Notes: generated from the sequence alone by a model not told the origin. 64,000 nt of DNA from CAIWHR01 sp963813415 (GCA_963813415.1 CAWEYW010000009.1:62001-126000); one strand, 5' to 3'. Positions 6,947 through 16,327 are shown, counted from the stretch's first letter. Made by a program: numbers and translations.

Positions 6947-9900
6947 CCGCCGATGGCCACGGTGTTCGCCGTCACGGCGTACGCCGACCGGCCTTGCTCG
7001 CCGCTTTCGCGCTGCGCTTTCCGCCGCGCTTGCGGGGGATTGATGCGGCCGCCGGGGCGCTCGCGCCGGGCTCGGCGGATGCCGTCGCGCAGCTGGTTGG
7101 CGGCCTCCCGGATGATGGCGCCAATACGTTTCACCGCCGCCGCGTCCCACGCCTGGTAGATATCGGCCAGGAAATCAAGATGCTCGACGATCGATCGGAG
7201 CTGCTTTGGTGATCCGGCGCGCGCGACCACCTTGCGGTAAGCCTGCAGCAATTCGTCGCGCCTCGATTCGTCCACTCGCCCTTCGATGAGTGATTGCGTC
7301 AACAGCACGTCGGCCGAGGTGACGAACGTCCAGAAGTCCGGATCCACGACCGCCGCGGCCGCCTGCTGCACACGCGCCAGAAGATCGTTCGCATTCGTCC
7401 GCAAGGGCTCGTGCAGCCTCTCGGGATTGAGACATAGCTCTGCAGATATCCAGTTCAACAGCGGATACGACGAGATCGCGCCGCGGTTTACGACCTCGAG
7501 CTCGTGCGCTGCTTTGTAGCTCTCGCTCATCTTTTCGAGCGCGACGTTGCGCGCAGCCGTGGAGTCGCTGATCTGGGCCTTGCGCTTGTACGCGCCGCCC
7601 AGGAGCGAGAGGCGCTGGCTGGTCTTGCCCAGCCGCAGCAGTTGCTCGACGAGCGCGATCCCGCGGTCGATTTGCGCAATGAAGCCAGCACTGGAAACCG
7701 GTGACTCGGTCGTTGTCTCGCGCGCGGCACGCCACGCGGCCACGGCGGCGCGCGTAAGAATGTTCGCGTACTGCTCGACGGCGCGGACGGAGAGCGTCGC
7801 GGGGTCGGCCGCCAGGGCATTCGCGAAGTACGTGACGGCGGCATCGAACCTGTCGACCTCGGCAAGGGCGAGCCCGAACGCGGCGCACACGGCCGCGTCA
7901 TCGGCCCATTGGCTGCAGCTGCCTTGCAGCAAGGCGTGCAGCACATCGAGACGATCGTTGATGAGTCGCAATTGATCTGCGTTGCTGGTGAGGGCGTCGC
8001 TGCGCAAATGGTCCAGTGCCATCACGAGTTCCGCACTGGCAGTGAACGCCTGACCGACGCCCTCACCGGTCTCGGCGTCGTAGCTGGTCAGGCGGAATGC
8101 CGGATCGCCGTAGCACTGATACGCACCCCACGTGTTGCTTTGGGGAAACTCCTTGGCTACGGCACAGCGCGCGAGATAGACGGCCCGACCGTACGTCACA
8201 CCGGCGAGCATCTGCTCGTAGAACGTGCGGGCAAACAGCTCGGCGGCCCCATCGTCGACGGCCCATCCTGCAGCCACGACCGCCTTGACGCCGATCCGAA
8301 TCAACTCGGTGGCGATATTGGCTGCAAGCAGGTGCCGGTCGCGCGTCGCATCGTCTTCTCTGGCGCCAATCTCGCCGAGGTGACAGCAATTGACGAAAAC
8401 GAGCTCGGGCACCCGGCGCATCTGGGCGATCTCGGCCGGTGTCAGGAAGACTCCCTTGCCGAGGACCATGCCGGTGACTTTCCGGCGCTCGACCTGATGT
8501 CCCGCTTGGACGCGCTGCTGTTCCGCATCGGTCAACGGAACTTCGTAGTCGACCACCCCATGCCCCGCCAGGTGCACGATCCGATATGGGCGCTTGAACA
8601 GTGCCACGACCACCTCGTGGTCCGCCGGCCGCTCGAGATGCGTCACGGGATCCTGCCCGCGAGATTCGCCTACCGCCCGGTTCGAGAAGCTGTCGCGCAA
8701 GGCCTTGGCGACCGTCCTGGCTTCCTGTTGCGCACCGGCGAGCTCCGGAAAATGCTCGGGGTCGCCCTGCGGGTCGCCGACCACCAATGCGCTGTTGCCC
8801 GTCGCGCTGATTGCGGACTTGCGGAACGATTCGGTTTGGAGCTGCCTGATGAGCCCCGACCGCAACGCGATACGCAGCCGGAACGCGTCTGCACCCTGCA
8901 GGGCTCCGGACACTGCATCCGTCGCGCCATCCTGCAAGAGCTCCCATGGATAGGCCGCGGCAGCGGCGTCGAGCACCAGCACCAGATCACGGCCTTCCGG
9001 CGCCTGATCTTTCAACTCGTTGGGGACGAGGAGCTCGAAGAGGGTGACGGCGACGTCCTCGTCGGCCGCGGTCGTGGTGATCTGCCGTTTGACGAATTTT
9101 TCGACCAATGACCGCTGCGTCGGCTGTAGTCTCATCTCGGCGCGAGCGCGGTCGGTGAGCATGTTGAAACGGAGCGATCCGTCCTCGTCCGCGGTGATCT
9201 GCAGGCGATGCCACCATGCGCCCTCTTCGGAAAAGAACGCGCGTGCCCGTCGTCCCTCCGCCGGGCGCAGGAACCGTTGCGCCTTGATCTGCCCGGCCAG
9301 CTCGGCATCGCCGCTGGCCATCCGCAGTGCACGGGCAGCCTGGATCGCCGCGTCCTCGTAGAGCTCCATGAAGGTGACGGCCCCGATGCGAATCCGGTCG
9401 TGGTAGTGCGATCGGGCGAGCTCATTGTTGGCGTGCACGACAGCACGGAGGATTGCCGTTACGGAATCGCCGATCGGCATCGCATTCCAGCCCGTGCCGA
9501 TCAGGAGCGTGGCGATGCTCGCGTCGATGATTCCCTGGGATGCGCCGCCACGCTCGGCTTGCTCAACGGCGAAGGTCACCGCCGCGTGGGCGAACGTGGA
9601 GGTCAGCAGCGCGGGCGTCAAGTCTCCCAGGCGACCGAGGCCGATCACCACCGCACCCGGAAAATCCGGCCCGATATCTCTACTGCCCCAGAACACTTCT
9701 GCAGTGCCCAGACCACCAGGGTACAGATTGAGCTGTCGGTGCAGGCTCAGGCGGTTGCCAAGCCGAGCGTCCATGGTCGCTTCGGCGCTGGTGATCACGT
9801 CGCCTTCGTAGTGACCCACGAACACCGGTACCCGGGAAAAAACCACGTTGCCGTGTGCCACGGCGACATCGACGGGAAGGGCGACGCGTGGAACGAGCTT

Positions 9901-12645
9901 CTTCCGGGCGATGCGTCCCACCGCTGCGGCTTCCAGCGCTTCGGCGTCGGGAACGTACGCCACGGCAGGAGACTGGAACGCCTCGACAGCCGGGCCAGCC
10001 TCTCCGGGCGCGGCACGTGGCGCGGCCACCCGGACGGCAGGCGGTGTTGTCGGCAGCTTGTCGGTGGCCCCGGTTGCGATCAGATCGCGCAACGCGCTGA
10101 AATGCTCGACCGTCGCTGCGAGATCGCCGTGGACCGCGTCCATGTACCACGTCCGCAAGCCAGGCAGAATGCCGGTGCTCCATGGGACACGGCCGTCACC
10201 TTCGGCGATGCTTTCGAAATAGAAGTTGTCCGGCGGGCGCGCCGAGCCCTCGGATTCGGCTGGGAGGCCTGGGGGCCGGTCGAGCCGCAATTGCCATGGC
10301 GTTTGCGGCGCGTGTCCGGCGACGTACAGCACGCAATCGAGGCGTGGCGTCGGCGCATCGAGCAGCGCACGTACGGTGCGCGCCGCCTGCAGCGCAGCCG
10401 GATCCGGCGCCGTCCAGAAGGGTCGACCATTGTCGTCGAGGCGGTCGAGCTTCTCCCAGAGGGCAGCGTCGAAAAAGTCCTCGGCGGTATTGGTCGGCAG
10501 AAGCTCCAGCACGCCCGGGAAACGGCCGATCAAGTCGATCAACTTGCGCTGGCTGTGCTTGAAGTCCAGCAGCGCAAGTCCTTGCACGATGGGCTCCCTG
10601 CCGAGCAGCATCAGCGGGATGGCATGCGACCCACCATTGGGCGTCCCCAGCATGATGAGGCGTCCTTGCGGCTTGGCCACGATCCGATCCCACACCTGCG
10701 GAAAGTCGGCGATCATGACCCGTGCCAGCAGCCCGCCAAGCGAATGCGCGAGCAGCGTGAGCGATTGACCGCGACGATCTGCTTCGTCGAGCCAGGTGCC
10801 GAGCGCGGTCGCCAGGCGCTTCGCCTCGATCCGCAGCGACACGCGCCAATCGAAAGGAAACGGGACCACGTCATGGCTGGTGCCGAGGAATTCAACCAGC
10901 GCGCCATAGGAATTCGGCATCAGGGCCGACGCGGTGACACCGCTTGCACCGATCGCGAGGGCCTCCATGCCGCCCCGGTTGATCGCCGCGGGATCGACCC
11001 AGATCCGCTCCCCGCCGACATCGAGGCAGCTCCCCATGATGCCCGGCAAGACGAACACGATTGGCTTCGCCGCAGCGGCGTCACGCACGGGGCTCGGCCC
11101 GCGATACCCGCGCGAGGGCGCGATAACACGTTGGTCGAACGGTTCGAATCCGTCCTGCTGCGCTGGCTTGTCGAGAGCGTCGGCCACCTTGGCCGCCGTG
11201 TCGAGGTTGCGAAAGTAAGTGAAGTGGCACACCTCCGGCCCGCGGGTGAAGAACCGGCGCGGCGGGTCGATGCGCGGAGTGCCTCCGTACATCGCGCGCG
11301 TGTTGACGACGAGATCATGGTCTTCACGGTAGTACAGGTCCGTGAGCAGGACGCCGAGTCGCCGCCAGACACTGCCACCTTCGATGTCGCCTGCGATCAC
11401 GTGCAGATCCGCTGCAGTGCGCGTGTCCGCGCGATTGAGCAGCCGGACGACAGCTGAGGTCGGCATCTGCGCTTCGAGACCAGGCAGGGCGCACGGATCG
11501 GTGCGCGTGCGCACGAATGCCTTCACGAACTCCTCGAACACCGCATAGAAACCGCTCGTGGCGAGATCACCCACCGTCCCCATCGCATCGAGCGAGAGGG
11601 AAAGCCAGCGATCCATGCGCGTCGATGCCAGAAGTGTCCCGCGGGCGGGACAGGCGACGCGCACGAACCGCTCGACCTTGATCTTCTTCGCCTTGAGCCG
11701 CTGATTGAGCACCCGGAGTTCCGCGGCCTCCCCGGCATGATCGCTACCGGCAAAAAGGGTGGCGATCTCCTCTTCCTCGAACGGATCGCGGTCGACGATC
11801 TGGCCACGACAGAGCAACTCGCCGACGAGTCCGCCTCGTGAGTGCGACACGAGGTGCAGTCGTGCGCCGTCCGGAAGCGCATCGAGCAGGTCGAGCGCAT
11901 TGCGCATGGGACTCTGGGTCAGGCTGAAATGCTCGAACGCGTACACGCTCTCGCCATAGCGACTCAACATCCGCCTGCGCACCTCCCGGGCTGGTGCGGT
12001 CCACAGCTCGCCGAAGCTGCCCCGCGAGCTCGATGCCGTGCCGTGAAGAAAGACGAGCAGCGGACCGTCGACCGACGGTGCCTGCTCGACCGGTGCGAGC
12101 TCGAAGCTGTCTCCCGAGACGATCCGCCATAGCCGCGGTCGCGCGTCAGTTTCACCCTCGCGTCGCTGCAGCTGCTTGCGCTCGTACCACGCACACACCG
12201 TCTCGCCGGTGAGCTTGGCCGAATCGTCGATGGGATCGATGCCGAGCAGGCGCAGAGTCTTGATTACCCAGGCGCCGGCGCCGCGCTGCTCCACCGCGGC
12301 CGACGTGAGCGACACCGGAATGACGAACTGCCCGGTCTCGGCCGCGCCGCGCATCTGCGGGCCACCGAAGTCAGCAACAAACTGGTCGAAGCGCGTGAAG
12401 AAGCGGCCCCCGCTTTCGAGCTGCACTTCCACGACGTCGTCGCGATGCTCCGCGATGGAGACGGTCGCCGGCGCGCCGGCCGCTCTTGCTGCGGCCGGTC
12501 GGATCTCCTCGCGTGCCCGCGTCGTGATCAGATGCTCGGGGAAGTTTGTTCGCTCCGCGTCGACCCGGGCCGCCCGTGCGACGCTCTTGCGCGCGGCACG
12601 CTTGGCCGCATTGCGTGCACTCCCGCTGGACTTGCGTGTAGTCAT
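6730..12645 (-). CDS. giant multidomain protein: two alpha/beta-hydrolase (lipase-like) domains, CHAT protease, helical C-terminus
   Basis: A 1971-residue predicted conflict-system effector. From the N-terminus: a Lys/Arg/Ala-rich tail (1-30); a first alpha/beta-hydrolase (about 190-480) with LLVFLHGTASS and nucleophile Ser269 in SHSRGG; a second hydrolase of LCAT/PGAP1 type (about 525-860) with PIVFVLPGIMGS, Ser635 in AHSLGG, and GTPNGGS. A region at about 920-1110 resembles the macro-like N-terminal domain of M17 leucyl aminopeptidases (FVGHYEGDV, VVIGLGRLGDLTP). A CHAT caspase-like domain (about 1215-1520) carries His1362 in LAGHG and Cys1421 in VNCCHLG. A helical, TPR-like tail completes it. 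The last 72 codons overlap the convergent DUF4071 gene and are low-complexity Ala/Ser/Arg, so the true functional end is probably near 6950. ATG at 12645 has GGAGGAACC upstream. It is the last gene of the leftward module. Confidence 0.85.
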   Translation of the reverse strand: MTTRKSSGSARNAAKRAARKSVARAARVDAERTNFPEHLITTRAREEIRPAAARAAGAPATVSIAEHRDDVVEVQLESGGRFFTRFDQFVADFGGPQMRGAAETGQFVIPVSLTSAAVEQRGAGAWVIKTLRLLGIDPIDDSAKLTGETVCAWYERKQLQRREGETDARPRLWRIVSGDSFELAPVEQAPSVDGPLLVFLHGTASSSRGSFGELWTAPAREVRRRMLSRYGESVYAFEHFSLTQSPMRNALDLLDALPDGARLHLVSHSRGGLVGELLCRGQIVDRDPFEEEEIATLFAGSDHAGEAAELRVLNQRLKAKKIKVERFVRVACPARGTLLASTRMDRWLSLSLDAMGTVGDLATSGFYAVFEEFVKAFVRTRTDPCALPGLEAQMPTSAVVRLLNRADTRTAADLHVIAGDIEGGSVWRRLGVLLTDLYYREDHDLVVNTRAMYGGTPRIDPPRRFFTRGPEVCHFTYFRNLDTAAKVADALDKPAQQDGFEPFDQRVIAPSRGYRGPSPVRDAAAAKPIVFVLPGIMGSCLDVGGERIWVDPAAINRGGMEALAIGASGVTASALMPNSYGALVEFLGTSHDVVPFPFDWRVSLRIEAKRLATALGTWLDEADRRGQSLTLLAHSLGGLLARVMIADFPQVWDRIVAKPQGRLIMLGTPNGGSHAIPLMLLGREPIVQGLALLDFKHSQRKLIDLIGRFPGVLELLPTNTAEDFFDAALWEKLDRLDDNGRPFWTAPDPAALQAARTVRALLDAPTPRLDCVLYVAGHAPQTPWQLRLDRPPGLPAESEGSARPPDNFYFESIAEGDGRVPWSTGILPGLRTWYMDAVHGDLAATVEHFSALRDLIATGATDKLPTTPPAVRVAAPRAAPGEAGPAVEAFQSPAVAYVPDAEALEAAAVGRIARKKLVPRVALPVDVAVAHGNVVFSRVPVFVGHYEGDVITSAEATMDARLGNRLSLHRQLNLYPGGLGTAEVFWGSRDIGPDFPGAVVIGLGRLGDLTPALLTSTFAHAAVTFAVEQAERGGASQGIIDASIATLLIGTGWNAMPIGDSVTAILRAVVHANNELARSHYHDRIRIGAVTFMELYEDAAIQAARALRMASGDAELAGQIKAQRFLRPAEGRRARAFFSEEGAWWHRLQITADEDGSLRFNMLTDRARAEMRLQPTQRSLVEKFVKRQITTTAADEDVAVTLFELLVPNELKDQAPEGRDLVLVLDAAAAAYPWELLQDGATDAVSGALQGADAFRLRIALRSGLIRQLQTESFRKSAISATGNSALVVGDPQGDPEHFPELAGAQQEARTVAKALRDSFSNRAVGESRGQDPVTHLERPADHEVVVALFKRPYRIVHLAGHGVVDYEVPLTDAEQQRVQAGHQVERRKVTGMVLGKGVFLTPAEIAQMRRVPELVFVNCCHLGEIGAREDDATRDRHLLAANIATELIRIGVKAVVAAGWAVDDGAAELFARTFYEQMLAGVTYGRAVYLARCAVAKEFPQSNTWGAYQCYGDPAFRLTSYDAETGEGVGQAFTASAELVMALDHLRSDALTSNADQLRLINDRLDVLHALLQGSCSQWADDAAVCAAFGLALAEVDRFDAAVTYFANALAADPATLSVRAVEQYANILTRAAVAAWRAARETTTESPVSSAGFIAQIDRGIALVEQLLRLGKTSQRLSLLGGAYKRKAQISDSTAARNVALEKMSESYKAAHELEVVNRGAISSYPLLNWISAELCLNPERLHEPLRTNANDLLARVQQAAAAVVDPDFWTFVTSADVLLTQSLIEGRVDESRRDELLQAYRKVVARAGSPKQLRSIVEHLDFLADIYQAWDAAAVKRIGAIIREAANQLRDGIRRARRERPGGRINPPQARRKAQRESGEQGRSAYAVTANTVAIGGQPRARRASASSMLDAQAYCSFLAARAVRINARLRAVVSGSQLSRTAASALTAASVAAASSLSSTASSSRVA

Positions 12646-12774
12646 GCGACGGTTCCTCCGTTTCGGCGATCAGCCTGGGGCCCCAGCGCACGGCCGGGGC
12701 GTCACGTCGCGTTCGACGCGTGCGTTGGGCCAGGCGGCGCTGGTGCGCGTCGCCGTCGGCACCGCACGGGCTTC

Positions 12775-14415
12775 CTATCCCGTCACTTTGAAGAAGAACG
12801 GATCAATCGAGACGCGAACCGGCGTCGCGTTGTCGACGTCGAGCAGGGTATTGGTTGCGAAGTTCGCATTGCGCAGATACGTAACGCCCTGCGGGAAGTT
12901 CGATTTTCGGGGCAGGTTGCTGGCCGAGAAGATGCCGTAGAAATCCTTGCCCACTGCGCGCAAGTGATCGTAATCGCCCAAATACGGATCGAACTCGCGT
13001 GGCGGGTTGTCGGCAGGCGTGTTCGCCAGCGTTCGTGTGGCCCATGTGCTGCCGTTCGTGGTCGACTCGAACTTGGTGACCCATCGCTGCGCTGGCCCGT
13101 TACCGGTAAGTTGCTGGTAGAGGAGCCCGAGCTTGCCCGCGCTGTTCACGGCAAGCGCCGGGTTGAGCGCATTGCGAACGCGCCGGATGTCCGCCGACCA
13201 CGTCGCGCCGCGATCCTGCGATCGCGACACATGCAGCATGTAGTCGCCGTTCTCGTCGGCGTTGTAGGCGACGTAGACCTTGTTGCTGTCGGTCGGGTCC
13301 ACGGCAACCGCGACGTCGCCGCCGGTGCGCTGGAGCCCGAGATACCCGTCGAAGTTGAAGGCGACGTTCTGCGCGACGCGCGCGCCCACTTTTCCATCGC
13401 CGCTGTCCACCAGGGCGGTAAACGGGTTCGGGCCGGTCCCGCCATGGTCATCTCGGACCAGCACGACGTCGGCGACGCCGGCCCCCGTCGATGGGTTGAA
13501 GCTGCGCCACGAGTGAAATACCGCGTACACCGTACCGTCGGGATGGACGGCGGGGCGCACCGGTGGGCCATCCTGTCCGGATGTGGCGCGTTTCTCGATA
13601 CGCACCGACGCGAATACCGGCGCCACCTTGCCGGCATCGAGGGACTGATCGATTGTCGCGGTCTTGTTCGGAGAGTTGAAGTCGTTGTCGCCGACGTAGA
13701 CGCGATCCTTGCCCGCGTCAGGGCCGGTCGCGACCGTGACCGCCTGGACATACGGCTGGTCGACACCTTGGCCGGTGCGGTCGACCAGCACGTCCATCAT
13801 CGACCCGCCCTGAAAATCGCTGGTGCGCAGGATATTGAGACGTGTCTTGTTCCCCGGAAAGGGCAGACGAATGATGCCTGCGTAGAGACGGTTGCTCTTG
13901 CTCGAGAATGCCACCGTGATGTCAGCGGTCATGGAGCCATGCGTCGCACTGCTGGGGACGATCGAGTTGAGGCTCCACGTGAGGCCGCCGTCGTTCGACA
14001 CGTAGATGGGCGCAAGATTGCCCCCCGCGGGATCCGGCGTGAATGCCGAAGCCGCAATCTGGAGCGGGTTGGCTGGGTTGACGGTGAGTGTCGGCTCGCT
14101 GTCCTGATTCGACTCGCCGCTCAACGAGCGCGGAATCATATTCACCACCAGGACTTTTTTCGCGGCGTGTGCGACAGGCTTTGCACCGGCCTTTGCGGCG
14201 GCTGTCTTCGACGTCCTCGCCGATCCCTTGCCTGCGCGGCGTGCCGCGGTGCCGCGGGAACGCGGTGTTGCGGTGCTGCGACGGCTGCCCGTCGCAACCT
14301 CACCCGCGGAAGTCTTGCGCACGATCCGCTTCGCGGCCTGCTTCGTAGCGGTGCTGGTGCCCCCGCTTCCCTTGCGCGCCTTGCGCTTTGCCGATTTGGT
14401 CGAGGTGCGAGCCAC
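12775..14415 (-). CDS. BNR/Asp-box beta-propeller protein with basic histone-like N-terminal tail
   Basis: A 546-residue protein. Residues 1-87 are an almost pure Lys/Arg/Ala/Ser/Thr tail (for example KSAKRKARKGSGG and RRAGKGSARTSK) like histone H1 or AlgP tails, with no clear signal peptide. The remainder is a sialidase-like beta-propeller with Asp-box motifs (VSNDGGLTW near 140, SRSQDRGATW near 395) and repeated blades of the DPTDSNKVYVAYN type. No sialidase catalytic triad is evident, so it is more likely a binding or recognition propeller than an enzyme. Its ATG is 2 bases after the stop of the preceding gene (translational coupling), and the CHAT gene follows after 130 bases. A role as target-recognition subunit of the CHAT/lipase effector is my inference. 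Confidence 0.75.
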   Translation of the reverse strand: MARTSTKSAKRKARKGSGGTSTATKQAAKRIVRKTSAGEVATGSRRSTATPRSRGTAARRAGKGSARTSKTAAAKAGAKPVAHAAKKVLVVNMIPRSLSGESNQDSEPTLTVNPANPLQIAASAFTPDPAGGNLAPIYVSNDGGLTWSLNSIVPSSATHGSMTADITVAFSSKSNRLYAGIIRLPFPGNKTRLNILRTSDFQGGSMMDVLVDRTGQGVDQPYVQAVTVATGPDAGKDRVYVGDNDFNSPNKTATIDQSLDAGKVAPVFASVRIEKRATSGQDGPPVRPAVHPDGTVYAVFHSWRSFNPSTGAGVADVVLVRDDHGGTGPNPFTALVDSGDGKVGARVAQNVAFNFDGYLGLQRTGGDVAVAVDPTDSNKVYVAYNADENGDYMLHVSRSQDRGATWSADIRRVRNALNPALAVNSAGKLGLLYQQLTGNGPAQRWVTKFESTTNGSTWATRTLANTPADNPPREFDPYLGDYDHLRAVGKDFYGIFSASNLPRKSNFPQGVTYLRNANFATNTLLDVDNATPVRVSIDPFFFKVTG

Positions 14416-14417
14416 GG

Positions 14418-15266
14418 CTATTCCTCCTTCTTGCCGCGCCGGGTGGGCTCCATGTTGACCAAGCCGCGCAGGCGCTCCTGTTGCTGGTAGGGGTGGAAGT
14501 CATCCGGGCTCAAGGCGGTATACACCTCGACCGGCTCGGGTGGGCCGGCGCTTACCGCTGCGCCGCGAGTGCGCACATCCACGCGATCGGCCGCATCGAT
14601 CGTCTGCTTGTGCAGGATGAAGTAGCCCTGCTGTCCCGCGTGGAACTTGGGCGCCTTGAACCAGCGCACATCGAGGCTGGCCGGGAACAGCACCGATACC
14701 CGCTTCGTGGCATCCTCGCCCTTGTGCACGTCCGCCACCTCGACCACAGCCTCGCGCCACTTCGGGTCGTGCTCGCTCACCGGCTTGGCATTCACTGCGG
14801 CGGCCCCGCGCGTGGCGCCGGTGACGGGCTCGCTGCCCTCGGGAAGTCGCACCGACACGACCGTCCCTGAAACGACGAGATCGGCGCTGTCGACCCGTTC
14901 CTTGAGCGCACGTTGAGCGAGATGGGTGGCGGGATCGCCCCCCCGCGCGAGGAGCGGCGCATGCGAACGCTGGATTGGCTCCTGCGTTACGGCTCGTACG
15001 GCGATGCTGTCGCCGAAGACCCAACCGGCTGCGTGGAAGAGGAGCGACTGATTCTCTGTCGCACGCTCGGCGAGTTGCACGGTGATGTCGGTACCGGCAA
15101 GGTGCCGCAGGTTCGGCGGCGACTCGAGCACCTGATCGACGTGCACCACTGCCGTGCGCTCGTCGATCGAAATGTTCTTCATGGTCGCGGCCTTGACCTT
15201 CTTGACCGTACCCTGGAAGACCAGCGTGGCTGCTGGGCCCGCATCCGGCATCGACGTGGTAGCCAT
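14418..15266 (-). CDS. uncharacterised protein with two repeated beta-rich domains
   Basis: A 282-residue protein of no family I can name. It contains two related beta-strand units. The first (about 10-95) begins TLVFQGTVKKV and reaches FHAAGWVFGDSIAV. The second (about 125-260) begins DLVVSGTVVSV and has REAVVEVADVHKGED, then VSVLFPASLDVRWF and a GQQGYFILHK close. The parallel GTV-start / V-VL-KG middle / G-x-FIL end suggests duplication of an OB- or Ig-like module. No signal peptide or membrane segment. The ATG at 15266 has CGAGGAGAC upstream; the frame upstream of it is not protein-like. It sits directly before the propeller gene in the same transcript. Confidence 0.65.
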   Translation of the reverse strand: MATTSMPDAGPAATLVFQGTVKKVKAATMKNISIDERTAVVHVDQVLESPPNLRHLAGTDITVQLAERATENQSLLFHAAGWVFGDSIAVRAVTQEPIQRSHAPLLARGGDPATHLAQRALKERVDSADLVVSGTVVSVRLPEGSEPVTGATRGAAAVNAKPVSEHDPKWREAVVEVADVHKGEDATKRVSVLFPASLDVRWFKAPKFHAGQQGYFILHKQTIDAADRVDVRTRGAAVSAGPPEPVEVYTALSPDDFHPYQQQERLRGLVNMEPTRRGKKEE

Positions 15267-15382
15267 GGGGAGTCTCCTCGGTATAGCGCGCTGCGGCGAC
15301 AGCGCCGCGTGCCAGCGCGACGCCACGCCGGCCCACGCGAACGGGGGCCGGTGCTAGCGAGCGCTTTGCGGTGCGCCCCGGA

Positions 15383-15529
15383 TCAGGTGCCGGGGCGCTT
15401 GACGTTGCGTCTGCGCCGTCGCGCCATGAGGGCGAGAGTGCCCGCGATGGGAATGGCAAAAAGCAGCAGCTCCAGAATGCCGTTGCCGCCGTCGAGTGCA
15501 ATGCCGAAGATTCGCTCGATGAAATCCAT
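15383..15529 (-). CDS. small single-pass membrane protein
   Basis: A 48-residue protein: short acidic N-terminus (MDFIERIFGIALDGGNG), one transmembrane helix (about 18-35, LELLLFAIPIAGTLALM), then an Arg-rich cytoplasmic stop-transfer tail (ARRRRRNVKR). ATG at 15529 follows a strong GAGGAGAGC Shine-Dalgarno. It is the first gene of the leftward module, 116 bases before the tandem-domain gene. In conflict operons tiny membrane proteins often act as anchors or toxins; nothing in the sequence shows which. It is too short to assign by similarity. Confidence 0.6.
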   Translation of the reverse strand: MDFIERIFGIALDGGNGILELLLFAIPIAGTLALMARRRRRNVKRPGT

Positions 15530-15820
15530 GTGCTCTCCTCGTTTCACGGCGCGTTGCAGTCGTGACCGGCACGTCGCCCGGACCAATGCTTGCGGGGAGC
15601 GCCGACCGCCGAACGGCAGAGATGCTTGCCGACCATTCTTTCAGAATATTCCGTAGACTTCAACACGGCCATCGACGTCAGTGAATTCCGGTTCGATCAC
15701 GACACTGACGGGCTGCCCCGATAGCCAACAGCAGCCGCGCTGCTCCCGATGGAGCAGCACGCCGACCCGTATCGCGAATTCCGCCCTCGTGGCATCTCGT
15801 GCATCCTGCCCGTGCGCTGC

Positions 15821-15848
15821 TTGACAGACAGTGTGTACGGTGTAACTT
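15821..15848 (+). promoter_or_regulatory. sigma-70-like promoter in the 381-base divergent gap
   Basis: The gap 15530-15910 separates the leftward CHAT module from the rightward peptide/SIR2/STAND genes. On the plus strand TTGACA (15821-15826, perfect -35) is followed after 16 bases by TAACTT (15843-15848, a 3/6 -10). It would transcribe the small secreted-peptide gene at 15911 and possibly the SIR2-STAND pair. I see no convincing minus-strand promoter. On the minus strand 15641-15830 there is a weakly protein-like open frame without start signals. Confidence 0.4.
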
Positions 15849-15910
15849 ACAAAGCACTGCGTCGCATATGGCGATTGCCGGCGTTCGAGAGCATTGTTGC
15901 CGAGGATGCA

Positions 15911-16123
15911 ATGTCGACCTTGCGCACCTTTCGTCATGCGCTTGCTGCGTCCTGCCTTCTCATGGCGGGCGAAGCCGATGCCGCACTGCAGGCGCCGCCG
16001 CATACACCCGGCACGATCTGCTTCACTCCCAAATTCTGGTGCTGGGCGCAGCCTCCCGGAACTCCTGGCCGCCCATGCGCCTGTCGAACCGCGAATGGAT
16101 GGGTCGCCGGCCGTCTCGGCTGA
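15911..16123 (+). CDS. small secreted Cys/Trp/Pro-rich peptide
   Basis: A 70-residue peptide with a likely signal sequence (about residues 1-24, RTFRHALAASCLLMAGEADA). The mature part has a strikingly patterned segment: GTICFTPKFWCWAQPPG, then PCACRTANGWVAGRLG. Four cysteines and three tryptophans are regularly spaced with Pro-Gly turns, typical of a conserved, probably disulfide-bonded exported peptide. It is the first gene after the promoter at 15821 and lies 204 bases before the SIR2 gene. The Shine-Dalgarno is weak. I do not know a function. It could be a sensor, toxin or envelope peptide tied to the neighbouring systems, or simply adjacent. Confidence 0.5.
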   Translation: MSTLRTFRHALAASCLLMAGEADAALQAPPHTPGTICFTPKFWCWAQPPGTPGRPCACRTANGWVAGRLG

Positions 16124-16327
16124 CATAGGGGCGCCGCACGGACGCGACCCCGCGCCGATTGAGGCATGGGGTGAAGAGTTGCGCAGGTCTGGCTTCGGCG
16201 GCCGACGTGCGTCGAAGCCCGCGAGCAGCGGCGACCCCGTCCACGCACAAACACTTCCTACCGTTCGCAGCGTACGCGTGCGGCGTTGTCGGGGGGGCCG
16301 GATCCGGCTTCGGCGCGGGAGGACACG

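Noticed and set aside
9208..11457. 749-codon plus-strand frame under the CHAT gene
   Set aside because: It is antisense to the hydrolase and macro-like regions of the CHAT gene, which read as real domains; this frame does not.
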